This document shows positions 7,415 to 13,272 of a stretch of 13,272 nt of DNA, piece by piece. Made by a program: the position numbers and the translations under genes. The stretch comes from Candidatus Zixiibacteriota bacterium. GTDB lineage: Bacteria > RBG-13-66-14 > B26-G2 > WVWN01. Location of the stretch: assembly GCA_030613505.1 (NCBI GenBank), contig JAUWLW010000063.1, forward strand, positions 1 through 13,272, given 5' to 3'. Numbering within the stretch: the stretch's first letter is position 1; every line of letters begins with the position of its first letter. The notes under the pieces were generated by a model, which saw nothing but the letters and a program-made list of their open reading frames with translations, searched no databases and was not told where the DNA came from.

Positions 7415-7834
7415 CTAATCTTTAATTGGTATGGGTTTCGTGTTTATGCTTTCTAACGTCTTTATATATTCTTTGGGTAAACCGTGGGCCTTTGCTCCGC
7501 CAATAATGAGTTTGAGATACCATTCGTACGGCGGTTCCCCCGTTTTATGGTCCGATTGATAAGTTAGGACTTTTTCTGTCGAACCGTCTTCCAAATTTAC
7601 CCGTAAACCTTCTACGGGCTTGTATTTACCTTCTTTATCGTTCAATAGTTTCCTCTCAGCCTCGTCGATCTCGTATACTACGCCTCGCACAATACCTTTT
7701 TCGCTTTTTTCTATGTTGGCCTTCGCGGAACCGTCTTCGCTTTTCTTGTTGAATACGAGTTTCCATCCCTTCAGCTCGGCTCGGTATAGAAATCGGCCCG
7801 AGTCGATATCGCGTTTGAGCCAACATGCGCACAT
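7415..7834 (-). CDS. Gamma-glutamylcyclotransferase-like protein, start codon lost
   Basis: From the ATG at 7834 this encodes 139 residues of the GGCT/AIG2-like fold, seen in SGRFLYRAELKGWKLVF (12-28), IVRGVVYEIDEAERKLL (48-64), DKEGKYKPVEGLRV (66-79, with the expected catalytic glutamate E68) and VLTYQ (89-93). The family removes gamma-glutamyl groups as 5-oxoproline or acts in related ways. The essential substrate-loop motif FAYGSN is encoded in frame just upstream of this ATG (7869-7835 region), preceded by codons for V-A-T-F-K-H beginning with GTA at 7870. No ATG, GTG, TTG or CTG lies in that frame before a stop inside hdrB, although GAGGAGGAG sits right before the GTA. The gene is either broken or uses an unusual start. 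It is AT-richer than the hdr genes and lies in the hdrB-hdrA junction, suggesting acquisition. Confidence 0.7.
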   Translation of the reverse strand: MCACWLKRDIDSGRFLYRAELKGWKLVFNKKSEDGSAKANIEKSEKGIVRGVVYEIDEAERKLLNDKEGKYKPVEGLRVNLEDGSTEKVLTYQSDHKTGEPPYEWYLKLIIGGAKAHGLPKEYIKTLESINTKPIPIKD

Positions 7835-7884
7835 ATTGGAGCCGTACGCGAAATGTTTGAATGTAGCTACTTCTCCTCCTCGGG

Positions 7885-8769
7885 TTAAGGCTCCGCGAAC
7901 GCTGCTATCAACTTCTCACACTTGTTCTTGGCTAGCTTGAGCTGCATATCTTTGGCCGAAAGGCCGAGGGCGAGGCCCAGCACCTGCGGCAGGAAGAGGA
8001 CCGGAAGGTCGAGCTCCTGCTCGATGTGGGCGGCTATTTTTTTCTGGTTGTCGTCGTACATCACGGCGCAGAACGGGCAGACGAGGACGACGGCGTCCGA
8101 GCCGGCGGCCTTGACGCGCGACAGCTTCTCGCCGGCCATGGCGAGAGAGATGTCCGCGTCGATGCCCAACAGCGCGCCGCCGCAGCACTTCTTGTATTCG
8201 GCGTACTCTACGACCTCGGCCCCCGTCGCCCGCAGCAGCTCGCCGATGGAATGGGGCGCCTCCGGGTCCTCGGCGTCGTGGAAGGCCCAGGAGGGTTTGA
8301 GGTAGTGGCAGCCGTAGTGGACGGCGAAGCGGAAGTCGGCCAGCGGCGCGACGACCTTTTCCTTAATCGCCTCCGGCCCGATCTCCTCGTAGAGCCACCG
8401 CGCGAAGTGGCGGACCCGCGGCGGCCTCTCGACCTTACGATTCACCTTGGCGAGCTTCTCGTTGACCTTTTTGCGTAGGTCGTCGTCCTCGGCCAGCTCC
8501 TCCGCCGTCTCGGCCAGGACCGACGCGCAGCTCGAGCACAGCGCCAGGACCTCCAGCCCCGCCTCCTCCGCGACGGCCAGGTTGCGCGCGGCCAACAGCA
8601 GCGTCCCCTCCCGCGTCGCCGACTTGATGGGGAAGCCGCAGCAGGCGAAGTCCTGCTGGGGCTCGAGCTCGGCGCCGAAGAGGCGCGCGACCTCGACGGC
8701 CGACTTCTCGTATTGGCGGCCGCGCAGCGGGATGGTGCAGCCGAGGAAGAGAGCGTACTTGTTTTCCAT
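7885..8769 (-). CDS. hdrB: HdrB, CCG-domain heterodisulfide reductase subunit
   Basis: A 294-residue protein with two complete CCG domains: C11, C43-C44, C78, C81 and C154, C195-C196, C231, C234. In known HdrB these hold two noncubane [4Fe-4S] clusters that reduce the disulfide substrate. The length is normal and no cysteine is missing, so catalysis is expected. The natural substrate in a bacterium without coenzyme M/B is unknown; a small-molecule or protein disulfide is possible. The gene follows hdrC by 11 nt. The ATG at 8769 is the only start that keeps the LGCTIPLR motif at the usual distance from the N-terminus. The ribosome site is weak, which suggests coupling to hdrC. The last codons overlap nothing, and the cyclotransferase-like frame begins 15 nt after the stop. 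Confidence 0.95.
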   Translation of the reverse strand: MENKYALFLGCTIPLRGRQYEKSAVEVARLFGAELEPQQDFACCGFPIKSATREGTLLLAARNLAVAEEAGLEVLALCSSCASVLAETAEELAEDDDLRKKVNEKLAKVNRKVERPPRVRHFARWLYEEIGPEAIKEKVVAPLADFRFAVHYGCHYLKPSWAFHDAEDPEAPHSIGELLRATGAEVVEYAEYKKCCGGALLGIDADISLAMAGEKLSRVKAAGSDAVVLVCPFCAVMYDDNQKKIAAHIEQELDLPVLFLPQVLGLALGLSAKDMQLKLAKNKCEKLIAAFAEP

Positions 8770-8780
8770 AGATTAGAGCG

Positions 8781-9245
8781 TTACGATTCTTCCAGCAACT
8801 TGCCCACCTCGTCGCAGGTGGTCTTGAGCTCGGCGAGGCCCATCTTGGCGCGCTTCTTGTTGTCGAACTCCTCCAGCTCGTACAGGCGGCCGAACTGCTT
8901 GAGGAGCTCGAGCTGGGTCACGTACGCCGGGTGGAGCTTGCCCTCGCGCGCGGCGATATTCTTCACCGCGGTGATTATCTCGGCGAAGGAGACGTCCTGC
9001 GGGCAGCGCTCCTCGCACGAGTAGCACGTCGAGCACAACCAGATGAAATCCGACTCCAGGACGCGGTCGCGCAGGCCCAGGAGGATCATACGGATTATCT
9101 TGCGAGGGTTGTAGCGCTCGTCGATGGCGCGGACGGGGCAGGCCGCGGTGCAGGTGCCGCAAGCGAAGCAGTACTTTATGGCTTCGCCGCCCGGCTCCGC
9201 GGCGACCTCGTGTTTGAAGTTGGGGTCGGTTTTGGATATGGTCAT
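8781..9245 (-). CDS. hdrC: HdrC, 2x[4Fe-4S] heterodisulfide reductase subunit
   Basis: A 154-residue ferredoxin-like subunit. Two classic motifs bind [4Fe-4S] clusters: C26/C29/C32/C36-P and C71/C74/C77/C81-P. HdrC relays electrons from HdrA to HdrB; its gene precedes hdrB as in many bacteria. The start at 9245 gives MTISKTDPNF. The frame stays open upstream to 9530, but that part is arginine/proline-rich, crosses the promoter and terminator, and has no HdrC similarity, so I reject it. The ribosome site before 9245 is poor. The gene sits 27 nt downstream of an intrinsic terminator on its own strand, so its transcription from the promoter at 9414-9442 must pass that signal. Confidence 0.92.
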   Translation of the reverse strand: MTISKTDPNFKHEVAAEPGGEAIKYCFACGTCTAACPVRAIDERYNPRKIIRMILLGLRDRVLESDFIWLCSTCYSCEERCPQDVSFAEIITAVKNIAAREGKLHPAYVTQLELLKQFGRLYELEEFDNKKRAKMGLAELKTTCDEVGKLLEES

Positions 9246-9271
9246 CGTTCGTAACGTAAACGGAGTGGGAC

Positions 9272-9304
9272 AAAAAAGCCCACGCCCCGTTAAGGGGTAT
9301 GGGC
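9272..9304 (-). terminator. Intrinsic terminator upstream of hdrC (possible attenuator)
   Basis: On the minus strand GCCCA-TA-CCCC, loop TTAAC, GGGG-CG-TGGGC form a stem of nine Watson-Crick pairs plus one wobble and one mismatch, followed by six T. No other minus-strand gene ends here, since the next gene upstream is divergent. It therefore ends either a small RNA or a regulated leader of hdrC. Confidence 0.72.
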
Positions 9305-9407
9305 CTAAGCAAGCGGCGGTACGCTCGGGCAAGGAGCAGGTGGAAAGGGCAGGCGCGAACTTCAGGCCGTCGCGTCGGCCGGCGCTCCGCCTAGGAAGCG
9401 GCAACGC
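9272..9407 (-). ncRNA. Candidate ~135-nt structured leader RNA or sRNA
   Basis: The segment runs from the start site predicted for the promoter at 9414-9442 to the terminator at 9272-9304. It holds no ATG on the minus strand. A closing helix is possible between 9391-9382 and 9324-9315 (nine pairs, one A-A mismatch). Inside it GGCCG and CGGCC (9380-9376 with 9369-9365) form a perfect hairpin with a 6-nt loop. The rest is a pyrimidine-rich stretch (9353-9330) with CCACCU and CUCCUU, complementary to Shine-Dalgarno sites. I do not recognise a known riboswitch, 6S, SRP or tmRNA. High GC makes chance pairing easy, so the structure is tentative. Confidence 0.4.
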
Positions 9408-9413
9408 TCGTAA

Positions 9414-9442
9414 AATGTAAGATAACCGCGGCGGGGTGTCAA
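9414..9442 (-). promoter_or_regulatory. Sigma70-type promoter of the hdr operon
   Basis: On the minus strand TTGACA (9442-9437) is followed after exactly 17 nt by TACATT (9419-9414). The -35 box is perfect and the -10 box matches 4 of 6. The expected start is near 9407. It is the best minus-strand promoter seen and is placed correctly for hdrC-hdrB and the genes behind them. Confidence 0.65.
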
Positions 9443-9489
9443 GTGAAATCCTACACAAAGTCCGCGTTTTTTTAAGGCAACGCTGGATT

Positions 9490-9504
9490 TCCGGCCTCGC
9501 CGGA
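9490..9504. promoter_or_regulatory. Palindrome between the divergent promoters
   Basis: TCCGGC-CTC-GCCGGA is a perfect 6-bp inverted repeat, 17 nt before the -35 box of the ald-like gene and about 50 nt from that of the hdr operon. It could be an operator for a dimeric regulator shared by both operons. Such a short GC-rich palindrome may also be chance. Confidence 0.3.
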
Positions 9505-9520
9505 TTTACCAAAATTAAGG

Positions 9521-9549
9521 TTGACCGCAACTCGGTTAAATATTATAAA
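9521..9549 (+). promoter_or_regulatory. Sigma70-type promoter of the ald-like operon
   Basis: TTGACC (9521-9526), 17 nt, then TATAAA (9544-9549): five of six matches in each box with ideal spacing, in an AT-rich patch. The expected start is near 9556, giving a 5' leader of about 46 nt before the ATG at 9602. Confidence 0.65.
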
Positions 9550-9573
9550 CATGTATAAAATGTCTTGGGCACG

Positions 9574-9596
9574 TCCCGGCGGACGCCCGGGAGGAG
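9574..9596 (+). promoter_or_regulatory. Hairpin overlapping the ald-like ribosome site
   Basis: TCCCGG (9574-9579) can pair with CCGGGA (9587-9592), a 6-bp GC-rich stem. Its 3' arm covers the first half of the strong ribosome site GGGAGGAG (9589-9596), which lies 5 nt before the ATG at 9602. Folding would hide part of the site and could lower translation. Confidence 0.4.
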
Positions 9597-9601
9597 TAGT
9601 T

Positions 9602-10720
9602 ATGGATATCGGAATCCCCAAAGAGCAGACGTCGGCGGAGACGCGCGTGGCGGTGACGCCCATGGGCGCGTACGCGTATACGCGGGAAGGCCATCGCGTC
9701 TTCGTGGAGACGAAGGCCGGCGCCGACGCCGGTTTTACGGACGAGGAATACGAGAAGGCCGGCGCGACGGTCGTCTTCTCGCCGCAGGAGGTCTACGGCC
9801 GAGCCGAAGTCGTGGCCAAGGTGCAGCCGCCCGCCGTCGACGAGATAGCGTTGATGAACGAGGGGGCCGTCGTCTTCAGCGCCATTCAGCTCGGCGCCCA
9901 GGTGGACGAGGCCGTGCGGGCGATGTTGGACAAGAAGGTCGTGGCCATCGGCTACGAGATCTTGGAGGACGAGCGCGGCGAGTTCCCGGTGATGAAGATA
10001 ATATCGGAGCTGGTGGGCCACATGGCGCCCAGCATCGCCGGCCGCTACCTGTCCCATTACGAGGGGGGGCGCGGCGTCGCCCTCGCCAACCTCCCCGGCA
10101 TACCGCCGGTGGCGGTGGCCATCGTAGGCGCCGGCAACGTGGGGACCACGGCGGCGAAGTCCTTCGCCGCCCTGGGCGTCCAAACCCACCTCTTCGACCG
10201 CGCGGTCGCCAATTTAAGACGGGGCGAGGCCGTGGTGCCGGCTGTCATCACCCACATGGCGGAGGCTCCCAATATAGCCCGGGCGTGCGAGTACGCCGAC
10301 GTCGTCATAACCGCGGCCTACGTCCACGGCGACAGGCCGCCCATGCTGGTTACGGAGGAGATGGTCCGTTCGATGAAGGCGGGCGCCGTCCTGATGGATA
10401 TCGCCATCGACCAGGGCGGCTGCGTCGAGACCAGCCGGCCCACGAGCCACGCCGACCCAGTGTTCGAGAAATTCGGCGTCACCCACTATTGCGTGCCCAA
10501 CATCGCCTCCGCGGTGCCGCGCACCTGCTCGTACGCGTTCAATAACAACCTCAAGGAATATTTGGCCGAAGTGGCGGCGTCGGGCGTGGCGGAGGCGGCG
10601 CGTCGGAAGGCGGGTTTGCGTAAAGGGATATACTACCACGGCGGCGTCTGCACCCATCCCCGCCTGTGCGATCTATTCAGTCTCGAGTATACGCCCATCG
10701 ACGAAATTATCGGCGGCTAA
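9602..10720 (+). CDS. Alanine dehydrogenase-family protein, catalytic His replaced by Gln
   Basis: A 372-residue protein, the normal length for Ald, which interconverts L-alanine and pyruvate with NAD. Visible family marks are IPKE (5-8), R15 in TRVAVTP, K73 in VAKVQPP, the Rossmann motif VGAGNVG (175-181) with D199 in HLFDR, and MDIAIDQGGCVETSRPT (265-281) with D270. In Ald the position after TYL is a catalytic histidine (H96 in the Mycobacterium enzyme); here it is Q96 in SAIQLG. The other three active-site residues are in place. The substrate or mechanism may therefore differ. The C-terminus carries an added HGGVCTHPRLCDLF stretch. Start 9602 was chosen for the IGIPKE N-terminus and the GGGAGGAG site; an upstream ATG at 9521 lies in the promoter. 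It is first in an operon with a CoA-transferase. PntA-like alternatives are less likely. Confidence 0.88.
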   Translation: MDIGIPKEQTSAETRVAVTPMGAYAYTREGHRVFVETKAGADAGFTDEEYEKAGATVVFSPQEVYGRAEVVAKVQPPAVDEIALMNEGAVVFSAIQLGAQVDEAVRAMLDKKVVAIGYEILEDERGEFPVMKIISELVGHMAPSIAGRYLSHYEGGRGVALANLPGIPPVAVAIVGAGNVGTTAAKSFAALGVQTHLFDRAVANLRRGEAVVPAVITHMAEAPNIARACEYADVVITAAYVHGDRPPMLVTEEMVRSMKAGAVLMDIAIDQGGCVETSRPTSHADPVFEKFGVTHYCVPNIASAVPRTCSYAFNNNLKEYLAEVAASGVAEAARRKAGLRKGIYYHGGVCTHPRLCDLFSLEYTPIDEIIGG

Positions 10721-10748
10721 CGGCCCGGGCGTTCGCGGAGCGACGACC

Positions 10749-12053
10749 ATGGTAATGAGTTGGCTCGAAGATTACAAGAACAAGCGGACGACCGCGGCCG
10801 AGGCGGTCGAGGTCATAAAATCGGGCGACAACGTGCACATCCACCCCGGCTGCGCCGAGCCTATAACGCTGGTGGAGGCCATGACGGCCCGGGCGCCGGA
10901 GCTGGAAAACGTGAAGGTGTGGCACCTCTTGACCTTCGGCCCCGCGCCGTATATGGCGCCCGAGATGGCGCCGCACTTCCGCCACGTGGCCTACTTCACC
11001 GGCCCCAACGCCCGCGAGGCGGTGAACGAGGGCCGCGCCGAGTACATCCCCATTTATCTCTACGAAATAGGCAACCTGATACTCGAAGGTTTCTACGACG
11101 TGGACGTCGTCCTGTGCAACCTCTCGCCGCCGGACGAGCACGGCTTTTGCTCCTTCGGCGCCGGCGTGGACGTCACCAAGCCCGCGGCGGAGAAGGCCCG
11201 GAACGTCATCGCGCAGATAAACCCCCGGGTGCCGCGGGCGCTGGGCGACTCGTTCATCCACATGCGCAAGCTGACGCACATCGTCGAGATAGACGAGCCG
11301 CTGAAGGAGATGCCGGGAGCGGGGGAGGTATCCGAAACGTCGTTGAAGATAGGCCGCTACGTCGCGGAGCTCATCGAGGACGGCTCCACCATGCAGATGG
11401 GCATCGGCGAAATTCCGGACGCGGTGCTGGCGTCGCTGGGCAGCCACAAGGACCTCGGCGTCCACACCGAGATGTTCTCCGACGGCGTCATCGACCTCCT
11501 CGAGAAGGGCATCGTCACCAACGCCCGCAAGACGCTTCATCGCGGCAAGGTCATCGCCGGCTTCATCCTGGGCAGCCGCCGCCTCAACGAGTACGTCGAC
11601 AACAACCCGGTATTCGAGTTCCACCCCACCTATTACGTCAACGACCCGTTCATCATCGCCCGGAACGAGAAGCAGGTGGCGCTCAACTCCGCTATCGAGG
11701 TGGATATCACAGGCCAGGTGTGCGCCGACTCCATCGGGACCCACATATACTCCGGCTTCGGCGGCCAGGTGGATTTCATCCGCGGCGCGGCGTACTCGAA
11801 GGGCGGCAGGCCCATAATCGCGCTGCCCTCCACCGCCAAGGGCGGCGACGTCTCGCGCATCGTCAACACGCTAAGGCCCGGCGCCGGCGTCGTGACCAAC
11901 CGCGCCGACGTGCATTACGTCGTGACGGAGTTCGGCGTCGCGTCGCTGCACGGCCGCTCGCTTCAGCAGCGCGCCAGGGAGATGTTGAACATCGCCCACC
12001 CCGACTTCCGCGAGGAGCTGGAGCGCGCGGCACGGGAGAGGAAGTTGTTGTAG
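10749..12053 (+). CDS. Acetyl-CoA hydrolase/transferase family (4-hydroxybutyrate CoA-transferase-like)
   Basis: A 434-residue class I CoA-transferase, close in length to 4-hydroxybutyrate CoA-transferase (~438). These enzymes move CoA between an acyl-CoA (usually acetyl-CoA) and a carboxylate through a glutamyl-CoA thioester. Motifs: GIGEIPDAVLASL (218-230), LGVHTEMFSDG (236-246) with E241 as the likely catalytic glutamate, SAIEVDITGQV (314-324), and the glycine loop GFGGQVDFIRGA (336-347). GGRPIIALPSTAKGG (352-366) and VVTEFGVASLHGRS (391-404) complete the C-terminal domain. The ATG at 10749 has GGAG 9 nt upstream; a second ATG two codons later is possible. It follows the Ald-like gene by 28 nt. 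The context suggests activation of an acid produced from an amino acid, but the substrate cannot be read from sequence. No signal peptide. Confidence 0.9.
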   Translation: MVMSWLEDYKNKRTTAAEAVEVIKSGDNVHIHPGCAEPITLVEAMTARAPELENVKVWHLLTFGPAPYMAPEMAPHFRHVAYFTGPNAREAVNEGRAEYIPIYLYEIGNLILEGFYDVDVVLCNLSPPDEHGFCSFGAGVDVTKPAAEKARNVIAQINPRVPRALGDSFIHMRKLTHIVEIDEPLKEMPGAGEVSETSLKIGRYVAELIEDGSTMQMGIGEIPDAVLASLGSHKDLGVHTEMFSDGVIDLLEKGIVTNARKTLHRGKVIAGFILGSRRLNEYVDNNPVFEFHPTYYVNDPFIIARNEKQVALNSAIEVDITGQVCADSIGTHIYSGFGGQVDFIRGAAYSKGGRPIIALPSTAKGGDVSRIVNTLRPGAGVVTNRADVHYVVTEFGVASLHGRSLQQRAREMLNIAHPDFREELERAARERKLL

Positions 12054-12073
12054 AGTTTTCCGGGAGGAGCGAA

Positions 12074-12919
12074 GTGAATAGGGTCGCGTTTATATTATTT
12101 ATTTTCTTTGTTTTGGGTTGCGGCGGCGAAGAACCCGAAGCCGACGGCGTTATTCCTGTTTTGCTGGGCGTAAGCGGCGAGCCGTCGTGGAGTTCCAAGG
12201 ACGTTATTGCGGTAGGGTTCGGCCCTTATATATATTACTGCGACCCCTACGGGAAAAATAAGGGGGATATTAAACCCGAGCCTAAGATGGAGGTTTACGA
12301 CTTGAATTGGTCGCCGGACGGCGAAACGATTATTTACGAGGGTTACGAATGGACGGAGAATAAAACAAAACTTTATAAAGTGGAGTTCCCCGGCGGGCGG
12401 ACAAGCTTATTTTTGGACCAGCACGCCGGCGACCCCGCGTGGTCGCCCGACGGGAAGTACATAGCTTATACAAAGTTCGTAACGCACGCCGAGATTATTT
12501 GTATCGTACCTGCCGCGGGAGGAGAAACGATAGAATTGGTACCGCCGGGCGACGTATTAGACCCGGAATGGAGCCCCGATAGCGAAAACGTTTTTTACAC
12601 GAAGCGTTTACCGGGCCACAGGTTCGAAATTTGGGCGGTAAATATTAAGGACAAGAAAAAGAAGAAGTTCGTCACGGAAGGTATGGACCCGGCTTGGCAC
12701 CCGTTCGGAGAGCGACTCGCTTTCGTTAAACAGGTAGGCGAAGGCTACGATATATATTTAATGGACGCCGCTACCGGCCGGGCTACGAAGTTCGTGGGTA
12801 CGCCCCGGGGAGAAAACGAATGGTGGGCTGTGGATCCTAAGTGGAGCCCTAAAGGCGACTGGATTGCGTTTCACGGGATCAGGGAATATTTCGGCGTTTA
12901 CAAAAAAAAGTTTCCCTAA
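12074..12919 (+). CDS. TolB-like beta-propeller lipoprotein
   Basis: A 281-residue predicted lipoprotein. It starts with GTG at 12074 behind a strong GGGAGGAG. The N-terminus is NRVAFILFIFFVLGCGG: one hydrophobic stretch ending in a lipobox (V-L-G-C) with the lipidated cysteine at about residue 16. Six PD40-type repeats follow, with cores PSWSSKD, LNWSPDGE, PAWSPDGK, PEWSPDSE, PAWHPFGE and PKWSPKGD, each followed by a beta strand such as YIAYTK. That is the layout of a six-bladed TolB-type propeller, a protein- or ligand-binding scaffold outside the cytoplasmic membrane. It is visibly AT-richer than the CoA-transferase gene, so it may be a later addition to the operon. It overlaps no gene and ends 51 nt before a terminator. 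The partner is unknown. Confidence 0.88.
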   Translation: MNRVAFILFIFFVLGCGGEEPEADGVIPVLLGVSGEPSWSSKDVIAVGFGPYIYYCDPYGKNKGDIKPEPKMEVYDLNWSPDGETIIYEGYEWTENKTKLYKVEFPGGRTSLFLDQHAGDPAWSPDGKYIAYTKFVTHAEIICIVPAAGGETIELVPPGDVLDPEWSPDSENVFYTKRLPGHRFEIWAVNIKDKKKKKFVTEGMDPAWHPFGERLAFVKQVGEGYDIYLMDAATGRATKFVGTPRGENEWWAVDPKWSPKGDWIAFHGIREYFGVYKKKFP

Positions 12920-12970
12920 AAAAATAGCAGTTTCGGGGGAACTAAACACGTACGTTGATGGCAATCGCGC

Positions 12971-12994
12971 GCCGGCCCCCCCGGCCGGCTTTTT
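12971..12994 (+). terminator. Intrinsic terminator after the propeller gene
   Basis: GCCGGCC (12971-12977), loop CCCCC, GGCCGGC (12983-12989), then TTTTT (12990-12994). The 7-bp stem is perfect and all G-C. It closes the ald-like/CoA-transferase/propeller operon and separates it from the adenosine deaminase gene. Confidence 0.85.
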
Positions 12995-13011
12995 CGTCTT
13001 GGCTGTAAACT

Positions 13012-13272
13012 ATGAATCTCAGCGCCGCAGAAGAACTAAGCGAATTCGCGATAAAAATCCCCAAGGTGGAGCTCCACCTCCACCTGGAGGGGGCGATTTC
13101 GCTCGAGACGTTGCTCCGGTTCATCCGGCGGGCCGGGACCGAGCCGGGCATCCAGACCGTCGACGACTTGCGGGAAAGGCTCGATTACGCCGATTTCGCG
13201 CACTTCATCGAGAGGTGGAAGTGGACGAACCGATTCCTCGGCGAGGAGAGCGATTTCGAGGAAATCGCGTAT
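13012..13272 (+). CDS. Adenosine deaminase family protein, 3' end outside window
   Basis: The first 87 residues of an adenosine deaminase-family hydrolase; the rest lies beyond the window. PKVELHLHLEGAISLETLL (18-36) holds the HxH metal pair (H22, H24) and the substrate-side LEGA loop. The following YADFAHFIERWKWTNRFL fits the usual DL..FL..F helix. The enzymes deaminate adenosine or related aminopurines; the metal- and substrate-binding residues that would separate adenosine from adenine are not in view. An in-frame TAA two codons before the ATG at 13012 fixes the start. No Shine-Dalgarno is visible in the 18 nt between the terminator and the ATG, so the message may be leaderless or poorly translated. 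A promoter must lie close to or within the terminator region; I could not identify one. Confidence 0.88.
   Translation, partial: MNLSAAEELSEFAIKIPKVELHLHLEGAISLETLLRFIRRAGTEPGIQTVDDLRERLDYADFAHFIERWKWTNRFLGEESDFEEIAY

Noticed and set aside
9272-9407. SRP RNA, 6S RNA, tmRNA or a cobalamin/SAM riboswitch
   Set aside because: None of the conserved boxes I know for these classes is visible on either strand, so I left the RNA unnamed.
9246-9530. Longer hdrC starting at 9530 (249 residues)
   Set aside because: The extra N-terminus runs through promoter and terminator, has no HdrC similarity, and conserved HdrC sequence begins after 9245.
9521-9601. Extended N-terminus of the ald-like protein from an ATG at 9521-frame position
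   Set aside because: It would start inside the -35 box, and family similarity begins at the ATG at 9602, which has a strong ribosome site.
10760-12919. 719-codon plus-strand frame spanning the CoA-transferase and the propeller gene
   Set aside because: Its first 430 codons are an arginine-rich shadow of the CoA-transferase. Only the part from the GTG at 12074 is a real gene, the propeller lipoprotein.

Overview
The window looks like a chromosomal stretch from a high-GC, strictly anaerobic bacterium. The base for this is a bacterial-type heterodisulfide-reductase (Hdr) gene set, sigma70-like promoters, Shine-Dalgarno sites, an NADPH-binding module inserted in HdrA, and a lipoprotein with a lipobox. 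I cannot name the phylum. The very long HdrA would fit a Desulfobacterota-like lineage or an uncultured candidate phylum. I saw no rRNA, tRNA, CRISPR array or transposase.

Minus strand, read from 9442 down to 1: a good promoter (9414-9442), a ~135-nt leader that ends in an intrinsic terminator (9272-9304), then hdrC (8781-9245), hdrB (7885-8769), a gamma-glutamylcyclotransferase-like gene with a damaged 5' end (7415-7834), a fragment of a hdrA 5' end (7327-7407), a DUF433/DUF5615 toxin-antitoxin-type pair (6704-7297), a giant 1480-residue hdrA (2262-6704), three intergenic hairpins in a 52-nt direct repeat (2133-2261), mvhD (1676-2125), two tandem DUF3795 genes (927-1645), and the start of an FrhB/FdhB-like iron-sulfur protein (1-915) that runs off the window. 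HdrA, HdrB, HdrC, MvhD and the FrhB-like protein together suggest a soluble flavin-based electron bifurcating or confurcating complex. Its HdrA is two HdrA cores in tandem, with a GltD-like NADPH/FAD module spliced into the ferredoxin insert of the first core.

Plus strand: a divergent promoter (9521-9549) drives an alanine-dehydrogenase-family gene (9602-10720), an acyl-CoA:carboxylate CoA-transferase (10749-12053) and a TolB-like propeller lipoprotein (12074-12919). A strong terminator (12971-12994) follows, then the start of an adenosine deaminase-family gene (13012 to the end). Amino-acid deamination and CoA transfer next to an NADPH-linked Hdr complex would fit fermentative or syntrophic amino-acid metabolism; this is inference.

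The most unusual part is the hdrB-hdrA junction. The toxin-antitoxin-type pair lies between a 22-codon hdrA 5' remnant and the present hdrA start. The two share a perfect 28-nt direct repeat in the same reading frame, so recombination between them would remove the pair and leave an intact hdrA. This looks like an insertion that carried its own replacement 5' end for hdrA. The AT-richer cyclotransferase-like gene in the same junction has lost any recognisable start codon ahead of its substrate-binding motif.
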